From assembly GCA_028583685.1 (NCBI GenBank), contig JAMXIF010000086.1, positions 17,999,465 to 18,063,464 on the forward strand: a stretch of DNA of 64,000 nucleotides, written 5' to 3'. The notes under the pieces are model-generated. The model did not search any database. It was not told where the DNA came from and saw only the letters and a list, made by a program, of their open reading frames with translations. This document shows, piece by piece, positions 1-10,269 of this stretch. The DNA comes from Petaurus breviceps papuanus. Taxonomy: Eukaryota > Chordata > Mammalia > Diprotodontia > Petauridae. Position 1 is the stretch's first letter; every line of letters begins with the position of its first letter. The translations under genes and the position numbers were made by a program.

Positions 1-620
1 TTCCTTTTCTACCCCACTCCCCCATCTCTGAGTAAGGCCAGTTTTGTTTGTTTCTGAGACGTAATAAAGATGTCCTGGTATTTTATTGGCCCAAATACTA
101 AGACTCAAGATGAAGCAGCTTTTCTGATGGACTCTGGTCAAACTGATATGATTTCCTGATCAGTTAAAGGCATCAAAAGGTCTATTCACATGGAACTGAG
201 ACCACTCAGATTTGGTGGTATCCCAAGGCCACCACACTGTGCCCCGATGACCAGATCTGCTTCCATCTGGAGGAGAAAGAGGCCATGCTTATCACAAGTA
301 AAGTACTGCAGGATACAAGTTGAATAGTCTTTCTAGACTGTGGCAAAATAAATGTCTTGGAGACTGCTCAATGTCTTACAATTGTCTTATTTTGTTTCCA
401 CATCAAACTTAGTGGAGGAACAGGGGAGGGAAAGAATGAGAAAGAAAGGAGGAAAGAGGAGGAGATAGAAGCAGAAGAAAATCAAAATCAAGCAAAATAC
501 AAAATAATAAAAGTAAAGGATAATGATAAATTTTTTTTAAATTCTAGAGTGACTGACCCAGTTAAAGTACCAGAAGGCACGTGAATGGAAAAAGAAACGT
601 TAAAATAGAGGTATTAAATA
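1..620. other. Downstream side of AP3B1 exon 2, no gene recognised
   Basis: On the AP3B1 strand this lies 3' of exon 2 and so belongs to intron 2. The stretch is A-rich, with a purine-rich patch near 425-530. I found no splice-flanked frame resembling the next AP3B1 exon. Positions 150-400 have broken reading frames and no clear repeat signature, so an unrecognised old repeat or pseudogene is possible. Confidence 0.4.
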
Positions 621-771
621 TGAGACATTGTAGGCAGAACCAGATTAAAATGTAATTAGGACATGTTTAATAAAATAAAGATACAATACCACATACATAA
701 CGTTAATTTGTGGTTTTCTAAGGCAATGTGTGGTAGCAGAGATCAGTTTCTATTTGAGTTTGAAACCACCA
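621..771 (-). mobile_element. Short interspersed repeat (hAT-like MITE), copy A
   Basis: This is one of three copies of the same sequence here (also 26005-26160 and 27743-27925). They share the core AATTTGTGGTTTTCTAA and an end reading TTTGAGTTTGA followed by a variant of CACTACTG. The GTGTCAAACTC end seen in copy C is typical of short non-autonomous hAT-like DNA transposons in marsupials. The family assignment is inference; the three-way similarity is seen directly. Confidence 0.5.
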
Positions 772-984
772 GAATAAAATATCCTAAAAGAACACCTCCA
801 AATAGCAAAAGGACACATTTTAAAAAATTTAACAACAAACAGTAAGAAAATAAGAAAGAGTTTGAAATCTTTCTTTTTGGGGAAGGATCAGACATGATTT
901 TTTATTTGCACAGGAAACTTCCTGTGCAGATCAGCAACCCTCCAAAGATACAGAATAATAAAGAGCTACCTGCCTGGACTATTA

Positions 985-1096
985 AGAGGCTGAGTTTACT
1001 TGCCTAATTAAGGTCACAGAGTTAGTACGTGTCAGAGGCAGGACTTGAATAGAGACCTTCCCAACTCTAAGACTGATCCTTTGTCTATTATAACTA
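985..1096 (-). repeat. CORE-SINE/MIR fragment
   Basis: AGGTCACAGAGTTAGTACGTG followed by 'cagaggcaggacttgaa' is the antisense 3' half of a MIR-type CORE-SINE. It is old and diverged, and the tRNA-Lys/SINE unit was inserted just after it. Confidence 0.55.
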
Positions 1097-1114
1097 TAAT
1101 GCTACACCTTGAGA

Positions 1115-1187
1115 GCCCAGATAGCTCAGTCAGTAGAGCATCAGACTTTTAATCTGAGGGTCCAGGGTTCAAGTCCCTGTTGGGGTG
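1115..1187 (+). tRNA. tRNA-Lys(UUU)-like sequence, part of a retroposed chimera
   Basis: A 73-base cloverleaf can be read. The acceptor strand starts GCCCAGA, the D arm is GCTC/GAGC, the anticodon stem is TCAGA/TCTGA around loop CTTTTAA (anticodon TTT), and the T arm is CAGGG/CCCTG around TTCAAGT. It matches mammalian tRNA-Lys(UUU) closely in the D, anticodon and T arms. The 3' acceptor strand (TTGGGGT) pairs imperfectly (one mismatch, wobbles) and merges at 1182 into the GGGG start of a SINE. A 14-base duplication (1097-1110 and 1500-1513) brackets tRNA plus SINE, so this is a retroposed copy and probably not a working tRNA gene. The A and B boxes are intact, so Pol III transcription is possible. 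Confidence 0.75.
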
Positions 1188-1499
1188 GCCAGGTAGCACA
1201 GTGAGTAAGAGCACTGGCTCCAGTGTCCGGATGACCTGGGGATCAAATCTGGGCTCCAACACTTAGCACCCACCCAGAAACACCTGGCTGTGTAACCTTG
1301 AGCAAGTTACTTAACCTCAATTGCTTAGGGGCGGCCAGGTGGCTCAGCGAGTAGGAGCACCGGCTCCAGTGTCGGGATGACCTGGATCAAATCTGGGCTC
1401 AGATGCTTAGCACCACACCCAGAGATAACTGGCCATGTAACTAACCCTGGGCAAGTTACTTAACCCCGATTGCTTTAAAAAAATAAAAATAAAAAAAAT
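1182..1499 (+). mobile_element. Dimeric tRNA-derived SINE, copy 1 (fused to tRNA-Lys)
   Basis: Two head-to-tail tRNA-derived monomers are joined. The left one has the A-box region AGGTAGCACAGTGAGTAAGA and the right one AGGTGGCTCAGCGAGTAGGA. Each has a degenerate B box (GGATCAAATCTGG) and ends CAAGTTACTTAACC, with an A-rich tail after the second. The TSD TAATGCTACACCTT lies at 1097-1110 and 1500-1513, so tRNA-Lys and both monomers inserted as one unit. The similarity may run on past the TSD: GAGCCCAGATA at the tRNA 5' end resembles GAGCCTAGATA just after the 3' TSD. Confidence 0.85.
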
Positions 1500-1628
1500 T
1501 AATGCTACACCTTAAAGAGCCTAGATAAGGAAAACAACACTTAAACACTTGAAGATTCAAAAGACAATATGTTTAATGAAATTACTATCCATATATTCAC
1601 TAAAACTGTAATCCATGATTGTACCTAC

Positions 1629-1704
1629 CCCAACTATTCGTTTCATAGCATCGAGTTTCGCAGAGTCTTTGTTGCTTTCCAACATTTGCTTTAGGTCTTC
1701 ATTT
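1629..1704 (-). CDS. AP3B1: AP3B1 coding exon 2 (AP-3 complex beta-3A subunit)
   Basis: On the minus strand a T-rich acceptor ending TTTTTTTTAG precedes 76 bases, followed by the donor GTAGGT. With the two bases carried from exon 1 it encodes K-NEDLKQMLESNKDSAKLDA-MKRIVG, which I recognise from memory as the start of the mammalian AP3B1 trunk (adaptin N-terminal helical repeats). The first base completes a codon and the exon ends in phase 0. AP-3 sorts cargo such as lysosomal and melanosomal membrane proteins from endosomes and Golgi. Human AP3B1 loss causes Hermansky-Pudlak syndrome type 2. No frame damage is seen. AP3B2 is unlikely because its equivalent segment differs (HDDLKEMLDTNKDSLKLEA). 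Confidence 0.95.
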
Positions 1705-2221
1705 CTAAAAAAAATAGAAAGAAAATCATATAATATTAGATTTTTTTAATTAAACAATTGTCCTACATTATTTTCATATGAATTAGAAATTCAACATTTT
1801 TTCATTTTTAATATACTAAGTCTGGTAAATGCCTTGTTAAAAGAGAGAACTCCTCAAGCATTTTTGCTCTAAAAAAATCAAATGCTTTTTTGCATTCAGT
1901 AAACATTACACTCTGTAAACAATAAACACAATAAATAAAATCCAGAATGTAAGAATCCAGGTGTAAAAAGATCTCACATCTGTATACCTTGCAATCAACT
2001 GTGTACCTATAAAGATATGTTCTGCTTGATCTCATTAGCAAGCCTGCCCATTCAACACTCATACCTTTATCAAGGCTGCCCTAATGTGTGAAGATTATCT
2101 TTATATTAGTTTGTAAAGATGCAAAGATAGGCATAAGTATTGATATTAAGACTTTTTTCCTCTTCAGGGTAATAAGGAATCCTTTTCCCAAATATTTGAT
2201 ACCTTCCCTTCTTTAAGGAAT

Positions 2222-2600
2222 CTTAAGAATCAGTCCTCAATGCCTTCAAAATTGTATAGTCTATATCAAAGGCCTCTTCTGTCTGTATTTGTTTGGATCC
2301 TGCTGCTTTCCCATCTTTAGTTTCCTTACCACCATCTCTATATTTCCTCCTGAAGCACACAAGAGATTGTCCTAAAATAGAATCAAATGTGATAGCTCCC
2401 ACTATCAATGATGGAGAAAATAGTTCATTTAAAAGTCTTGACAAATGTATTCCACTTTGTATCTGTTTTGTATCCTTCCATCTTTAAATGCTCATGGGAT
2501 GATATGGCTTAAGTAGGCTCTCTCAAGCTCTCTGTAAACTTTGGTTTTGCCCTTTACCACTTGCACTGTTTCATGAAGCAATACAACCCATTGTAACATA
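2222..2600 (-). other. Unidentified stretch with protein-like open frame
   Basis: On the minus strand, 2444-2223 is an open frame whose end looks protein-like: a hydrophobic run (SPSLIVGAITFDSILGQSL), then a basic FRRKYRDGGKETKDGK and an acidic end before a stop. Upstream of its ATG other frames continue without a clear repeat signature. It could be a relic of a processed pseudogene. I cannot name a parent gene, and there are no convincing splice sites. It may be chance. Confidence 0.15.
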
Positions 2601-2639
2601 CTAATATTAATAGTTGACACCTCAAATAACACCTGGACC

Positions 2640-2870
2640 ATTTTCTTCACCCCAACTCTGAAGGAGGCATTGTTATCTTTATTTTACAGAATAGGAAACT
2701 TAAGCATAAAGAAGCATGGCTGTGTACAACTCAACTCTTCTTAGCTTCAGTTTGCTTAGATGTATATAGTATAAAAATAATTATACTTTTATGACCTACT
2801 TCATAGAGCTGTTCTGTATTTTGCAAAACTTAAAGTATGACACAAATGTGAGTTATTTTTATTGTTGTTG
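2640..2870 (+). repeat. CORE-SINE/MIR remnants
   Basis: 'tttacagaataggaaact' (antisense MIR core) and, after it, a sense 3' MIR-like segment ('cttcagtttgcttagatgta' through 'gagttatttttattgttgtt') mark two diverged CORE-SINE pieces. Confidence 0.45.
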
Positions 2871-3039
2871 TTATGGTTAAGTGGATTATCCATCAACCTA
2901 TAGGTTAAGTCTTGAAAGAATGACCCAAATCTTACTCTCTCCTGACTCCAAGATCCATGTTGTTTTTAACACAATAGGTTGCCTCAATTTTTCTTCTTGT
3001 CTTCTAATTTAAACACGTTCATATTTAGCCAATCAGGCA

Positions 3040-3330
3040 ACAAGCAAGCATTTATTAAATAGTCACTATGTGTCTGGTTCTAGGTATACAAAGAAAAAAA
3101 ATGAAACTATTCTTGTTCTCAAGGACCTTACATTCTATCAGAGAGAGAACATGTACATACCTAAATATAGAGGATGTAAGACAGGGAAAGAGGACACAAG
3201 CATGGGTAGCTATGAACAGAAAAAGAAAGCTTCCAAGCAGAAAATAACACTTGAACTGCTCCTCAAAGGAAGTGGAGGATTCTAAGTGGCCAGGGCAATA
3301 AGGACAGATGCAGAGAGAGGATCATTAAAA
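3040..3330 (-). mobile_element. L2 LINE 3'-end fragment
   Basis: AGCATTTATTAAATAGTCAC followed by 'tatgtgtctggttctaggta' is the antisense of the L2 3' end. 'ctcaaggaccttacattcta' and 'aagcttccaagcag...cttgaactgctcctcaaag' continue the antisense L2 sequence. Confidence 0.65.
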
Positions 3331-3339
3331 AAGACAAAA

Positions 3340-4470
3340 CAGCTAACTTTGATGACCTGAAATGAAAAGTTTCTACACAGACAAAATTAACATACCTAGG
3401 ATAAGAAGGAAAGTGGCTGAATGGGGAAAAAATCTTTGTATCAAATGTCTTTGTTAAGGGTTTGGTATCCAAGATGAAATATAAACAAGTAAGTATATAT
3501 AAGACAAATAGCCATTCCAAAATAGATTAAGTAGGCAAAAGATAGGAACGGTTTTCTAAAGATGAATTGCCAAGTATTCACAACCACAGGAAAGAACACT
3601 CCAAAACACTAGTATTAGAGAAATGCAAATCCAAACGATCCTGAGGTTTCAACTGACACCCTACAAATTGGCAAAATGGCAGTACTCAGTGTCGGAACTG
3701 TCGTAAAAAGACAGTCACACTAATTCACTGTTGGTGGAGCTGTGAAATGATACAACTATTTTGGAAAGCAATTTTGAATTATGCAAATAAAGTGACTAAA
3801 ATGTCCATACCTTTTCAATTGAGGAGTCCATTACTGGGTTTATACACCAAGAAAATCATTGACAAAAAGAAAAGTACCCATATATACCAAAATATTGATA
3901 GCAGCACTTTTTGTGAAAGCAAAGAATTAGAAATAGAATAGATGTCCATCAGACGGGGAATAGCTAAATAGAGTAGTACGCGAATGTAAAGGAATACTAC
4001 CATGCTGTAAGAAAATATGTATTATGTATACAGAGGCCTAGAAAGATCTGTATGAACTGATGCAGAGTGAAGTAAGCAGAGCCAAGGAAACAATATACAC
4101 AGTAACTCAATGGAAAAAACTACACACCAAAAAAAGAAAGCAAATGTCACAAAATATAAAACTTAACGCAGGATTTGAACAAAGAAATATGAGAGGGACC
4201 CCCCAAACTACCCATTTGTAAAGGTGAAAGAATTATAGGTGTTAAATATTGCACATGTTCTTAAACTTTTTCAATATCAGTTGTGCTGATTTTTTCCTCT
4301 CTAAAAAATACTATGTGTTATATGGATGGTTCTCTGGGAGGGGGAGGGGTGATAATGTAAGAAACAGAAGACAAAAATTACTTCATAGAAATATTTTTAT
4401 ATGGGATGGCTCTCTGGAAGGAGAAAAGGAAGAATACTGGAGGAAATTGTGATGTTTAAAAAAAAGACAC
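3340..4470 (+). mobile_element. L1 LINE, 5'-truncated, ORF2 C-terminus and 3'UTR
   Basis: The sequence carries the conserved L1 ORF2 C-terminal block in broken frames. 'ttcactgttggtggagctgtg' encodes the HxxWW-type segment, followed by the IPFxxxxPLLGLY-like and later MEYY-like motifs. The ORF2 part ends near 4100. A G-rich 3'UTR follows and an (AC)n tract closes it. Many frame breaks indicate an old copy. Confidence 0.8.
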
Positions 4471-4472
4471 TA

Positions 4473-4501
4473 TACACACACACACACACACACACACACA
4501 A
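4473..4501 (+). repeat. (AC)n microsatellite
   Basis: About 14 AC units directly after the L1 3' end, probably grown from its A-rich tail. Confidence 0.9.
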
Positions 4502-4961
4502 AACAATCAGAAAAAGAAATATTCAGCTCCAATTTTGCCTCAATATTCTCCATCAAGATTCTGTCCTTGTACTTCTCCATATTCATTGGTCTCAATTTTG
4601 AAGTCTATATAAATGATTCTCAAATCTATAACTATATGTCGTTACCCTAAATTCTAGCACCATATTTCCAAATACCTGCTATATATTTCCACCATGTCCT
4701 AAAAACATCTCAAAAACTCAACACATGCAAATTAAACTTATCTTCCCCCCAAAAAAATGCCTCTCTTTGATTACTGTCCTCAGAATCCTAACATCATAAT
4801 CATTATTGAACATTTTATCTAACTTACTCCTCACATTCAACTAGTTGCCAAGTACTATTCATTCTAACTACAATATCTATAGCATCCATTCCCTCTTTTC
4901 CCCCACTGAAGCAATTCTAAATTCTGAACCTCATTTCTTACTGCCCTCACTATTCTAAATT

Positions 4962-5025
4962 TTTTTTTTTTGCCTTTTGGACGATAATTGGGGTTAAGTA
5001 ACTTGCCCAAGGTTACATGGCTAGG

Positions 5026-5074
<49 letters not shown>

Positions 5075-5084
5075 NNNNNNNNNN

Positions 5085-5133
<49 letters not shown>

Positions 5134-5160
5134 TGTCTGAACTCAGCTTTATTCGATCCT
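4962..5160 (-). mobile_element. tRNA-derived SINE interrupted by a (TG)n expansion
   Basis: On the minus strand the SINE body reads from 'gaattcagacacta' at the right to 'ctagccatgtaaccttgggcaagttacttaacccc' at the left. A long dinucleotide tract splits it at the linker between ACACTTA and CTAGCC. This is the same position where the SINE at 23855-24067 carries (AC)n. Confidence 0.75.
5028..5131 (+). repeat. (TG)n microsatellite with assembly gap
   Basis: A TG run of about 104 bases in total, with ten N at 5075-5084. The gap length is probably arbitrary, so the true tract may be longer or shorter. Confidence 0.95.
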
Positions 5161-5261
5161 AAATGCCGTCTGTTCTTCATTCCACTGTTGTTTTCTTTCA
5201 AAAAAATATTACTGACTTTTTCCAGAAAACTTGATTCCAACCACTTTATACAATAAATTGT

Positions 5262-5960
5262 TGTTGTGTGCAGATATAATCCTCCATTAAATAACCATAC
5301 TGCTGATGAAATCTTAATAAAGCTGCACTCAATCCCAATATTCTAACTTCATTACTAGGCCTAGACCCCCTGAACAGCAGGTTCACTGTACCTACCTAAC
5401 TGCCCCCCCCCACACCAATATCCTAACTTCATATATGCCTCACTGCTCACTGGAACAACAGGTGTGTTCCTGAACTCTTAGTTCCCACAGAAACAGCAGG
5501 TGTATCCATGCGAGAGGAACCTAGCTACTGCCTCTACCTGGTCACTGCCCCCCAGACCAATTCCCACAGAAACAGGTGTGTTCCTGTATTCAATCACAAT
5601 CACATCATACCACAATACCTAACTATCTGTCTTAACCAGACAGGACCACAATAGCTAGCCAGTTGGAGGGCAGAATGACCAGAATGTTTAACCACCATAG
5701 ATGAGACCCCTCTTCCATTACCTAATCCCTTAACAAATTACTCCTGCCTTTTTAATATTAATAATATTCCTCTATTCTATGTAAATTTCTGTTATGTAAT
5801 TGCGTCTTTACCCTATAAACATCCATCTTGCTTTCTCTAAAGTTGTTGGTTCCTCTTGGAACTTAGCCCACTTCATGAGAGGCATCAATCTCAATAAATG
5901 CCTATACTTGGATTAGAGGTGATCCAACTCTGAATTCTCTGAGATGGTTCTACCACAACA
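5262..5960 (+). mobile_element. Solo LTR-like sequence (endogenous retrovirus relic)
   Basis: About 700 bases begin TGTTGTG and end CACAACA, a short inverted terminal repeat of the TG...CA type. A TATA-like CCTATAAAC lies at about 5814 and an AATAAA signal near 5895, with a C-rich pyrimidine stretch upstream, a U3-R-U5-like order. No internal gag, pol or env region adjoins it, so it is best read as a solo LTR. The family is not certain; an ERV1-type LTR is a guess. No clear flanking duplication was found, so it is probably old. Confidence 0.5.
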
Positions 5961-5978
5961 TATCACGAAATCACAACA

Positions 5979-8170
5979 GTTTTTAGGTGGGAAGAGCCCC
6001 CACCTCAATAGCTTTTTGGTATCCCTGGGTTTAAAGCACAACACTGCCATGCCTGACAAAGGTATGCAGTTAACTCTGAATATTCCACTATACTGAAGGA
6101 GCTCTGTAGGTACTATATCAAGTAACAGCTCAGCTGTTCAGCTAAAAAGTTCCAATTGGTTCATTCTCAAAAGGACATAAACAATACCAGGGAAGAGAAT
6201 AGCCACATGGATGAAACCATAGATATTTTGAAGAAGTATCTATTATATTAATTTGTAAGTATTCTCTTTTATGAGTTCCTCAAGAAAAGGAAAATGCCTA
6301 TTTCCTTTGTCATTTTTCATTGCTCCTAGAATCACTACATGGAGCTATTACAAAAATACACCATTAATTCAGAATACTCAGAGGGAAGACTAGTCAGAAT
6401 TAGGACACACTTTTCAAAAATGCAGGTTTTATTTTCCAGTACATAGAGTAAAAGAAACTTTTAAAATGCTGCCTGACAAGCTTATCAAACTAGTTTTAAC
6501 ACAGAAGTGTCAAAAGCACACTAAGAAACTTAAAATGATAAGGAAATGTATCTATTGTACCAGCTAATAAGGATGACCTCCATGTAGCTTTGAAAAAATC
6601 TTTTCCTTGCAAAAACTCCCTGCAAATGAATGTTGGCTCAACTATATGAAAGTTTGGGAGGGAAATGTTTTTTAAAGTAAACTAAATATTTCCTATGCAA
6701 ATATTCCCTCTTGCTTGCACTATTAATTTACTGATAGTTAACAGATACAAAAAACATAAGCCTATTCTATGCAAAAAAAAAATCTTAATTAGAAACTGAA
6801 TTAATGAATACCAATGGCCTTTACTGATGTAATTCCCTTCCTTCATAACTATTTTCAATAAATTACAAGTACATTACTCAGGTCCCTTTTTTCTCCTTCT
6901 TAGTTTGCTCTTAACTATCTCATTGCTTATTGACAGCTCTCCCAGAAAATGGGCAAAATAAAGATGAATGACCCTGTTTGCTAAATATCACCTTATACCC
7001 AGCTATTATACACTGAAAAGCACTTCCATTAATTACTTCACTTGGTTCTACAGTATTACCATCTCTATTTAGAAAAGGAAAATCTATGAAAAAAGAAAAT
7101 AAGTAACTTGTCCAGGGTTACAAAGCTATAATTCACTTGTCTTTGAGTCAAAAAGATTTATCAGAAAAGAAAATTATGCCAGTGGCTGAGGTAAGCTGTG
7201 TTGCTGAATTCACATCATTGCATTCACAAAGTTAACAGCAGAGTTCCTCTGAGAAATGAAATATATGCTTAAAAAAAAAAAGAGGCATAAATAGGAGATG
7301 CCATTTAGCCACAGCAATTTTATATATCCCTATATGGAATATTTCTAAATTAGGTCGCTATAAGAAGACTTTTCCACAGAAATTTACACAAAGTCAGAAC
7401 AATTCCTAGGTGGAAAAAAGGCAACATCCTGGTCTAAATTCAGATTCCAAGCACCACCCTTCCTTTTCTAAATAAACAAAGTTTACAAAAATTCTGTTCT
7501 CCTACAAATACTTCAAAGAGAAAAAACAAACAAGTTCTAATCTACTTTTTAGTATTAAAAAAAACTTCATTCTATCAAATACAATGAAATCTTGGAAACA
7601 CAAATCTATATAACAGACTCACAAGGACTTAGGATTAGAAGGGATCTTAGATCTTACCTAGGCCCCCGTGAATTTGCACATGAGGAAACTGAAGTCCAAA
7701 TGTCCTTGTCAAAAATAAGCATCACTCATGTGTGATATATACACATAGACTAAGTGATAAACACAATTTAGAGTCAAGATTTTTTTTTTAATTTAAAGGA
7801 AAAAATTTAATTTACTCTAGTAAGAATAAATGGATTGCCAGTGTTAAGGATGAAAAAAATCTCTATAATTCCTTTTGTCTGTCACCAATACTCAAGATAG
7901 CCTCAAAGTTGCTGAAACAATAAATATATATAGAACTACTAATATATAAGATACAGGAAACATAATGATCTTAATTTCAAAGGTGAAATCAAATGATAAG
8001 TTGAATCTGACTCCAAGAGGAAAACTGAAAATTTGGCATCAAGGATTGGAGATGAGAAGCAATTTTTCATCCAGAGAAAGAAATATTCCTCAGCTTAAGA
8101 GGTTAGGAAGAGATGACAGAGACAGAAAAAGTGGTTCCTTAATTCATTAGTTAGGATCATTTTATACTAC
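5979..8170. other. Intronic stretch, few recognised features
   Basis: AT-rich and mostly unique-looking. Short antisense CORE-SINE/MIR pieces can be seen at about 7030-7150 and 7615-7710 ('tgaggaaactgaagtccaaa'). No exon-like frame with splice sites was found on either strand. Confidence 0.4.
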
Positions 8171-8180
8171 AGAAAATCTA

Positions 8181-8353
8181 AGAGAGGCTAAGTGACATAG
8201 TGAATAGAGCACCTGCCCTGGACTCAGGAGGACCTGAGTTCAAATGTGACCTCAGATACTTAACACTAGCCATGTGACTTGGGGCAAGTCACTTAATCTC
8301 AATTGACTTGCCTTCCCCCCTCCAAAAACAAATAAAGCAAAAAAATAATAAGA
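8181..8353 (+). mobile_element. tRNA-derived SINE (WALLSI/Mar-type)
   Basis: A-box region 'taagtgacatagtgaataga', B-box-like GAGTTCAAATGTG and the 3' block 'caagtcacttaatctcaatt' precede an A-rich tail. The ten-base TSD AGAAAATCTA lies at 8171-8180 and 8354-8363. Confidence 0.85.
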
Positions 8354-9139
8354 AGAAAATCTATAGTGAGTAACCAAGTACTCTTTTCTATTTATATTTC
8401 ATATATGAATTATAAATTTCCAGCTTTTCAACCTACTTATAATACTGGATCTTCACATGTGTAGTATGTTAAAAATGAAAAAATGTTGATCTTTTATAGT
8501 ATAAAAGTACCAGACATAGCTTAGCTTTTTAAAAATGTACATATAACTTACTATTATAATATTTAAAAGCATTATATATACAATCCTGAAAGGCACAGAG
8601 GTAGACTACATGCAACTACTACTTACTTCTTCAGGCAAAAATGAAAGCCAGGTCTGATTCAGACTTAAATAGCTTTTCACCTTTATGATTTTTCATATAT
8701 TTAATATTACTCATTACTAAATAAAGCATTCCCTTAGAAGAGAAGGCTGGCAATGTAAGAGGGTAAAAAAAACCCTAATAACTTCAGAAATAATTTGAAA
8801 GGAATTGTTTATTCCATTATCTCATACAAATGCTTTTATTGTTATTTTAACCTTCATCATAATTTACTTAGAAATTTTGCAATTTCCTAAGTATTACATT
8901 TAAAGCACTTTGATAAATTATCTTATAAAGAACTGAGCACTTTCTGATATAAACTCATCAAGGAAAAATAATGGAGATGATCAGGTTCTCCTACTGTCCT
9001 CAACTATTTGGTCATTAATTATCATTTGCCCTTTTTAAAGTTATTCATGTAAAAGAGCCCCAAAAATATCTGGTCACAATTTTATCATATTTTGGAAAGA
9101 CTAGTTCTCTTAATAATTTAGAAAAGTCCAAACACTTAC

Positions 9140-9312
9140 CTAATAATAAAAGAATATTCAATTGGTTCAATAACAGCATCTATGAGCCCTTTCTCTTCAA
9201 CAGTAGGTTCAGATTTCAGTGTAACTTGGAGGCTCTCGGCTAATCCCAAAACAGATTTAACTATAGAAGATACTGAACTAACATGACCCAGAAATGAAAA
9301 ATCTTCTTCCAT
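9140..9312 (-). CDS. Candidate alternative first coding exon of AP3B1
   Basis: From an ATG at 9312 the minus strand is open for 57 codons plus two bases, then meets the strong donor AG|GTAAGTG (GT at 9139-9138). The peptide starts MEEDFSFLGHVSSVSS, contains VLGLAESLQVTLKSEPTVEE and ends EPIEYSFII. The trailing AG joined to the A of exon 2 gives Arg and runs straight into NEDLKQM, the same phase as exon 1. A stop lies four codons upstream of the ATG and no good acceptor is visible, so a separate promoter would be needed. It is not in a recognised repeat. I do not recognise the peptide. It would replace the 42-residue exon 1 N-terminus. A fossil exon of another gene or a chance frame remain possible. 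Confidence 0.45.
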
Positions 9313-9711
9313 TATTTCAAGTTAGGAGAAACTGGTTGATTGTTTCGTTAGAAATTTAATTATGAAAGGCTATTAAATTTTAAGACTGCCACAGGATATC
9401 CACTCCTTTCACTGAGCAAATGCCACCAAAAATATTTAATAATTTCAAAGTTCATTTTCCTTTAATAGAATTTCTTATCAACTTCCCTAAGTAAACAAAG
9501 ATATGCAGTTTGTAAAAACTTTTTTTTTTATTCCCCCACACTCTGTGGTAGAACAGGAAATGTTTTGTATCCCTAACAAAGCATGAAAAAATTAAGATAC
9601 ATGTATCAAATACACCAAGTTGCAAAATGCCATATATTCAGATAGTTTTCTCTGTTAAAAGAATCCAAAATCTTATTCCCAACAAATTTAATAAACCAAC
9701 GCACAAAGGCT

Positions 9712-9878
9712 TCTTTTTTTTTCTTTTTTGGAGGGGGGAGGGCAGGGCAATTGGGGTTAAGTGACTTGCCCAAGGTCACGTGGTTAGTAAGTGTTAAGTG
9801 GCTGAGGCCACATTTGAACTCAGGTCCTTCTGACTCCAGGGCCAGTGCTCTATTTATTGCACCACCTAGCCACCCCTC
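9712..9878 (-). mobile_element. tRNA-derived SINE (WALLSI/Mar-type)
   Basis: Antisense copy, seen in + orientation as 'caattggggttaagtgactt', 'cccaaggtcacgtggttagt', 'tttgaactcaggtccttctg' and 'caccacctagccacccc', with a T-rich tail on the left. The order matches the sense copies at 8181 and 58011. Confidence 0.85.
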
Positions 9879-10269
9879 ACCAAGTCTTTTCAACAACCTT
9901 TACCTCACTAAACAATGACAAGCAATGAATGCTGGAAATCACTGACAAAGGTTCTCCAATATATTAGATGCCATGGTTTCTGGACTGCTGATAAATCAGT
10001 CACTGACTTACATTCAATGAATGGCTTATGTACAATTTTAATACTCATACCTACACTATGAAATTCAATTTCACTTTGGCTGGCTGTCCACTATTTGCTT
10101 AACTGTGTGAGCTTAAAGAGGTCAATATTTATCCCAAGTTTCCTCATGTAGAAAGAGGTTTACGCAGATCATTTCGAAGATACCTTCCAGATCTGAATCT
10201 TACTGTCCTGTGTTTCTCTGTATTTTCCCCATAGTATCTCTGCCCTGTCCAATTCTGCTGAGGGAAGTG

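Noticed and set aside
1115-1187. Functional tRNA-Lys gene
   Set aside because: The shared duplication around tRNA plus SINE and the mismatched acceptor stem favour a retroposed copy; not fully excluded without expression data.
9606-9896. 96-codon minus-strand frame near the candidate exon
   Set aside because: Its main part lies in the SINE at 9712-9878 and it is not in the same frame or spliced unit as 9140-9312.
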